Shown: piece by piece, positions 60,858-64,000 of the stretch | Layout of the letters: every line of letters starts with the position of its first letter | Numbering within the stretch: the first letter of the stretch is position 1 | Source of the DNA: Rhodobacter sp. TJ_12 | GTDB lineage: Bacteria; Pseudomonadota; Alphaproteobacteria; Rhodobacterales; Rhodobacteraceae | Length of the DNA stretch: 64,000 nucleotides | Assembly (NCBI RefSeq): GCF_020023995.1 | Contig: NZ_NRRD01000011.1 | Location: 1 to 64,000 of the forward strand | Direction: 5' to 3' | The notes under the pieces: model-generated | What the model saw: the letters and a program-made list of their open reading frames with translations, nothing else | Database searches by the model: none | What the model was told of the DNA's origin: nothing | Made by a program: the position numbers and the translations under genes

Positions 60858-61682
60858 TCATTGCGCGCGGCCAGACAGCCAATTCTCCCAGCCCGTGCGC
60901 GAACCGCCAAAGGCGTTCAGATCCACCGTGCCGCCAATGCCGGGAACCACGCCGGTGCCGGAGTATTGCCAAAAGCTCCAGCGTTCATTGGGGTATTTCT
61001 CGGACGGATGGGCCGAGACCGAGCGCAGCCAAAACTCTACCCCCGCCATCCGGCCAAGGTCATTGTCTTCATAGAATTTGGGGTCGGTGTAGACCACCGG
61101 CTGGGTGCCGTAATGCGCTTCTAGCGCATTGAGGAAGATGCGCATTTCCGCGCGGACCTTGGCGGCGGGCGGGCGCAACTGGCAACTGGGCGAGGTATGG
61201 TTCCATTCGATGTCCAGCACCGGCGGCAAATCGCCCTTGCGCGCGGGCACAGTGCGGATGAACCAATCGGCCTGCTCGATCGCCGGGCGGCAGAAGTAAT
61301 AGAAATGATAGGCCCCCACCGCGACGCCCGCAGCACGTGCACGCGCGGCATTAGCGCCATAGCCCGGGTCGATGTGATCGCCGCCCTCGGTCGCCTTGAG
61401 CCACGCAAATTCCACCCCGGCGGCGCGCGCCTTGGGCCAGTCGATCTTGCCTTGGTAGCGCGCGGCATCGATCCCATGCACCGGATAGCTTGCGGGGGGG
61501 CGGCCTTCCCACGGATGGGGCTTGGTATCGCCAAACTGCGCAGGCAAGCCCGGCGCGCGGTAATCGGCGGCGGCCAGCGGTTCGGGGGCCATCAATTCGG
61601 TGCGCACCGGGCCGGAGCCGGGGCCACAGCCCCACAAGGCCAAACACACCACGCCCGTTACGGATACCCAACCAAACCGCAT
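60858..61682 (-). CDS. Glycoside hydrolase family 25 (lysozyme-like) lipoprotein
   Basis: 274 residues. Signal ends in LALWGC, an acceptable lipobox, so probably lipidated. The GH25 domain: HGIDAARYQGKIDWPKARAAG (catalytic Asp, cut), FAWLKATEGGDHIDPGYG, GAYHFYYFCRPA, LPPVLDIEWNH with the Asp-x-Glu catalytic pair, and the later WSFWQYSGTGVVPGIGGTVD (cut). Cleaves peptidoglycan muramyl bonds; as a lipoprotein it would act at the inner face of the outer membrane. GGGAGGGG ribosome site. Confidence 0.9.
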   Translation of the reverse strand: MRFGWVSVTGVVCLALWGCGPGSGPVRTELMAPEPLAAADYRAPGLPAQFGDTKPHPWEGRPPASYPVHGIDAARYQGKIDWPKARAAGVEFAWLKATEGGDHIDPGYGANAARARAAGVAVGAYHFYYFCRPAIEQADWFIRTVPARKGDLPPVLDIEWNHTSPSCQLRPPAAKVRAEMRIFLNALEAHYGTQPVVYTDPKFYEDNDLGRMAGVEFWLRSVSAHPSEKYPNERWSFWQYSGTGVVPGIGGTVDLNAFGGSRTGWENWLSGRAQ

Positions 61683-61794
61683 TGCCGCCCCTCCCTTGCT
61701 GCATTTCTTCAAGGGTGACGCAAAAGCGCCCGGCTGTCACGCGGCTGCCGGGCGCATAGGCGGTTCTCAAGGCGACGTGATCTGCGTTGCGCGA

Positions 61795-62562
61795 TCAGCG
61801 ACGGGGGCCGAAATCCTCGGGTGTCAGCACCCCATCGCGGTTGGTGTCGCGCATTGCAAACCAGCTATCGGTGCCCTCGACGAATTCGAGCCGCGTCACC
61901 TTGGCATCGCGATTGCGATCAAAACGCATCATTTCGTCTTGGGCCGAGGCGAAAAAGCCCGATCCCTGCATGCCCGCCCCCGGGCCCATACCCATCCCTT
62001 GTCCGTTCATGCCCTGACCGCGCATGCCCTGACCTTGCATCCCTTGGCCTTGCATCGCTTGCGCTCGCATCCCTTGGCCCTGCATGCCTTGTCCGCGCAT
62101 GCCTTGCCCTTGTTGCGCCATCATGCCCTGCCCCTTGCCGGGGCCCATGCCACGGCCCTGCGGTTGCATGCCGGGCTGCCCTTGCCCCATCCCGCGGCGC
62201 GGCTGCATCTGCTGGCCTTGTGCCATGCCTTGCTGGGCGCGCCTGCCCTGGCCGGGTTGCATCCCGTCAGGGCGTTGGTGGCCCGGGCCCATTCCGGCAT
62301 CAAGCTGGGCCAGTTTGAAATCATCAATCGCCCTGAGTTCATCGGGCGAGAAGCTACCGTTCTCGTCACTATCGAACATGTAAAAGAGATCGTCGCGATG
62401 TTCGCGCGCTTCGGCGCGGGTGACCTTGCCATCGCTATCAAGATCCCACATCTGCATGAATTGCTGACCCGGCACGACAGTCGTGGGCGCCGTTTGCGCC
62501 ACGGCGGGCAACGAACCGGCCACAAGTGCAAGGGTGGCGGTGAAGGTGAACAGGCGTTTCAT
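61795..62562 (-). CDS. Secreted EF-hand protein with GMQGQG-type repeat tract
   Basis: 255 residues. Signal peptide MKRLFTFTATLALVAGSLPAVAQ. Four EF-hand loops: DLDSDGKVTRAE and DSDENGSFSPDE before the repeat, DRNRDAKVTRLE and DTNRDGVLTPED after. In between, about residues 100-200 consist of Gly/Met/Gln hexapeptide-like units (GMQGQG, GMRGQG, GMRAQA, GMQPQG). One EF-hand (RDAKVT) lacks the usual Gly. Calcium binding in the periplasm is expected; function otherwise unknown. AAAGGAT before the ATG. Confidence 0.82.
   Translation of the reverse strand: MKRLFTFTATLALVAGSLPAVAQTAPTTVVPGQQFMQMWDLDSDGKVTRAEAREHRDDLFYMFDSDENGSFSPDELRAIDDFKLAQLDAGMGPGHQRPDGMQPGQGRRAQQGMAQGQQMQPRRGMGQGQPGMQPQGRGMGPGKGQGMMAQQGQGMRGQGMQGQGMRAQAMQGQGMQGQGMRGQGMNGQGMGMGPGAGMQGSGFFASAQDEMMRFDRNRDAKVTRLEFVEGTDSWFAMRDTNRDGVLTPEDFGPRR
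61965..62270 (-). repeat. GMQGQG-coding degenerate tandem repeat
   Basis: About 300 bases inside the EF-hand gene encode repeated Gly-Met-x-Gly/Pro-Gln-Gly units of about 15-18 bases. Variation between units (Gln/Arg/Ala/Pro) shows it is old. Length change by slippage is likely between strains. Confidence 0.7.
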
Positions 62563-62658
62563 CGGACGATCCTTTCGTTCCCAGATTGCCTGAAAAACGC
62601 GCAAGCCCGCAACTTCCGTCGCGGGCTTGGCTGGATCATAGTGAAGTGAGGCCGGGGC

Positions 62659-63000
62659 TCAGCCCTCGGCGGCCAGTTCATCCCAGCATGCCAGCGCATG
62701 GGCCGCATACATCATCGCCGGGCCCCCGCCCATTTGGATCGCCACTGCGCAAATATCAGACAGTTCTTCGCGCGTGCCGCCCGCCCGCATCAGCGCCGAA
62801 ACGTGGAAATTCACGCAAGGCTCACAGCGGATCACAATGCCCATCGCCACGGCCAGCCATTCTTTTTGCTTCTTATCCAGCGTGCCGTTTTCGGTGATCG
62901 CCTTTTCCATCGCGCCAAAGCCGCGCATCGCCTCGGGGATCGCCTTGCTCATCACACGCAATTCGGCGCGCTGGTCTTCCATCTTCTGTTTGTAGCTCAT
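62659..63000 (-). CDS. Carboxymuconolactone decarboxylase/AhpD-family protein
   Basis: 113 residues. All-helical AhpD-like fold with the redox motif Glu-x-x-Cys-x-x-Cys-...-His in IRCEPCVNFHVSALMRAGG, and KEWLAVAMGIVIRCEPC. These proteins take part in disulphide/peroxide chemistry with AhpC, or are decarboxylases; no AhpC is near. GGAG before the ATG. Between the EF-hand and the DAO-type genes. Confidence 0.88.
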   Translation of the reverse strand: MSYKQKMEDQRAELRVMSKAIPEAMRGFGAMEKAITENGTLDKKQKEWLAVAMGIVIRCEPCVNFHVSALMRAGGTREELSDICAVAIQMGGGPAMMYAAHALACWDELAAEG

Positions 63001-63046
63001 GGGAAATCTCCTTTTCGCGCCACAAATATATTCAGAGGTCGGAATG

Positions 63047-64000
63047 TCAATTGAAACGCGCCGGATCCAGCGCGGACAGAATGGCGCGCTCGGGCACCGG
63101 GTCCCGCCCGGCGATCAGATCGGCCACCAATTCGGCAGCCGCAGGCGCACTTTGGAAGCCGTAGCCACCTTGCCCCGCCAGCCAGAAAAAGGCCGGGTCG
63201 CGGCTGTCAAAGCCAATCACCGGAGCGCGGTCGGGCGCAAAGGTGCGCAACCCCGCCCAATTCGCCAACAGCCGGGTGACGGGTTCGGTCACCGCCTCTT
63301 CATAGCGCGCCAAACCCTCGGCCAGCACCATGTCATCGGCCCATGCATCATGCGGGTCCACCGGGTCTTCTTCGGCCGGGGAGACGATCATCGCGCCCGC
63401 ATCGGGTTTGCAATACCAATCTTCGGCGCCACCAATCACCATCGGCCAGCGGCTGACATCGTGGTTGCCGGGGGCGGGAATGCGCGCCATCGACCGGCGC
63501 AAGGCCTTGAACCCCAAGGGGGGGATGCCCGCCATTTGCGCGACCTCATCGACCCAAGCCCCCGCGGCATTGATCAGCAATTTTGCGGTGTAGGTCTCGC
63601 CCGCGGATTCGACCTCCCAGCCGCCCTCAATCCGGGTGATGCGGGTGGCTTTTGCCTTGGTGCGAATCTCGGCCCCCGCCGCGCGCGCTTCGCGGGCATA
63701 GCGCTGCACAAGCGCATCGGTATCGATATCCCATGCATGTTCGGCATAGGAGGCAAAAGCAATGGTTTCGGGATTAAGGATCGGGAACAGATCCCGCGCC
63801 TCGGTCATCGACAGTTCCACCAGATCGAAATTCTTCAGCGCTTGGCGGAACCGGGTTTCGTGCTCGGGCCCGTCCACGACCATAAAGCCGCGCGGGCTAA
63901 GCAGGTCCGACCCGTGGTAAAAATCCCCCGAGGCAAGCGACAGGGCGACCACAGCCGGGTTGCCATAGCGCGGCTCATAAAGTGCGGCGGATCGTGACGA
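63047..64000 (-). CDS. FAD-dependent oxidoreductase, DAO family (5' end outside window)
   Basis: 317+ residues, the C-terminal part of a D-amino-acid oxidase/sarcosine oxidase-like flavoprotein. The frame continues to the right edge reading SSRSAALYEPRYGNPAV, a pattern typical after the FAD loop of the glycine/D-amino acid oxidase family. Later: LLINAAGAWVDEVAQMAG, FFWLAGQGGYGFQSAPAAAELVADLI (cut: GQGGYGFQSAP). Substrate unknown. A second amine-type flavoenzyme lies at 58293 but is not an adjacent gene. Confidence 0.9.
   Translation of the reverse strand, partial: SSRSAALYEPRYGNPAVVALSLASGDFYHGSDLLSPRGFMVVDGPEHETRFRQALKNFDLVELSMTEARDLFPILNPETIAFASYAEHAWDIDTDALVQRYAREARAAGAEIRTKAKATRITRIEGGWEVESAGETYTAKLLINAAGAWVDEVAQMAGIPPLGFKALRRSMARIPAPGNHDVSRWPMVIGGAEDWYCKPDAGAMIVSPAEEDPVDPHDAWADDMVLAEGLARYEEAVTEPVTRLLANWAGLRTFAPDRAPVIGFDSRDPAFFWLAGQGGYGFQSAPAAAELVADLIAGRDPVPERAILSALDPARFN

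Noticed and set aside
61965-62270. CRISPR-like array
   Set aside because: The units are in-frame codons for Gly/Met/Gln within a secreted protein and have no unique spacers.
1-64000. tRNA, rRNA, insertion sequences, integrases or attachment sites
   Set aside because: Intergenic gaps were read for cloverleaf, transposase or direct-repeat border signs and none were seen.

Overview
The window is 64 kb of dense, GC-rich chromosome of a Rhodobacteraceae-type alphaproteobacterium (Rhodobacter/Paracoccus relatives). This rests on gene content and style: an RpoH-type second heat-shock sigma factor, PrpE with TTTGCAAA operators, a CtrA-like TTAA-N7-TTAA site, glnD-murJ linkage, abundant ATGA stop/start overlaps, and a GC hairpin repeat typical of these genomes. 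No tRNA, rRNA, insertion sequence, prophage or CRISPR array was found. Almost everything reads as core chromosome, so the novelty lies in domain variants, small orphan genes and regulatory repeats.

Layout. 1-3090: RND efflux permease (cut by the left edge) and its periplasmic adaptor, leftward. 3297-5861: small lipoprotein, small membrane protein, cytochrome b561, an alpha/beta hydrolase and a tail-anchored orphan. 5915-8151: glyA and nadK, divergent. 8174-13115: leftward set of prpE (propionyl-CoA synthetase), a hybrid histidine kinase and an NtrC-like regulator, behind a TTTGCAAA-rich promoter region. 13496-17066: pyrimidine salvage operon cdd-deoA-deoB-upp. 17144-22509: SPOR-domain secreted protein, orphan membrane protein, DMT exporter, sulfotransferase and a degenerate Hint protein. 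22585-27308: leftward operon rpoH-chaN-coaBC-dut-(small membrane protein)-moeB, where MoeB carries an N-terminal membrane domain that also occurs as the adjacent free-standing gene. 27655-33638: yifB/comM, an esterase, gshB, yraN, rsmI and an LpoA-like lipoprotein. 33689-39830: glnD-murJ, a rhomboid-like protein without catalytic residues, and trpS.

39904-50831 is a fatty-acid/acyl-CoA region: MATE exporter plus two hotdog thioesterases, two adjacent MerR regulators, an acyl-CoA dehydrogenase, an FMN glutamate-synthase-like protein, then thiolase and the multifunctional FadJ-type enzyme. A 12-base element is shared, in opposite orientations, by the second MerR promoter and the thiolase promoter, suggesting a single regulon. 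50925-56474: M3 peptidase, a holin-like/DUF883 membrane pair, CDF metal exporter, SH3-domain protein and a glyoxylate/hydroxypyruvate reductase-like dehydrogenase. 56546-58110: two Ala/Ser/Gln-rich orphan genes, each preceded by the same 29-base palindrome-containing element. 58293-64000: a dimethylglycine/sarcosine dehydrogenase-like GcvT-fusion flavoenzyme, GH25 lysozyme lipoprotein, EF-hand protein with a GMQGQG repeat, AhpD-like protein and a DAO-family oxidase cut by the right edge.

The most noteworthy points are the MoeB/membrane-domain duplication (22585-23883), the kinase/regulator pair behind prpE with a GAFAGA substitution, the putative PccR and MerR operator arrays, and the paired orphan genes with a shared palindrome. 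No wholly new multi-gene system could be demonstrated from sequence alone.
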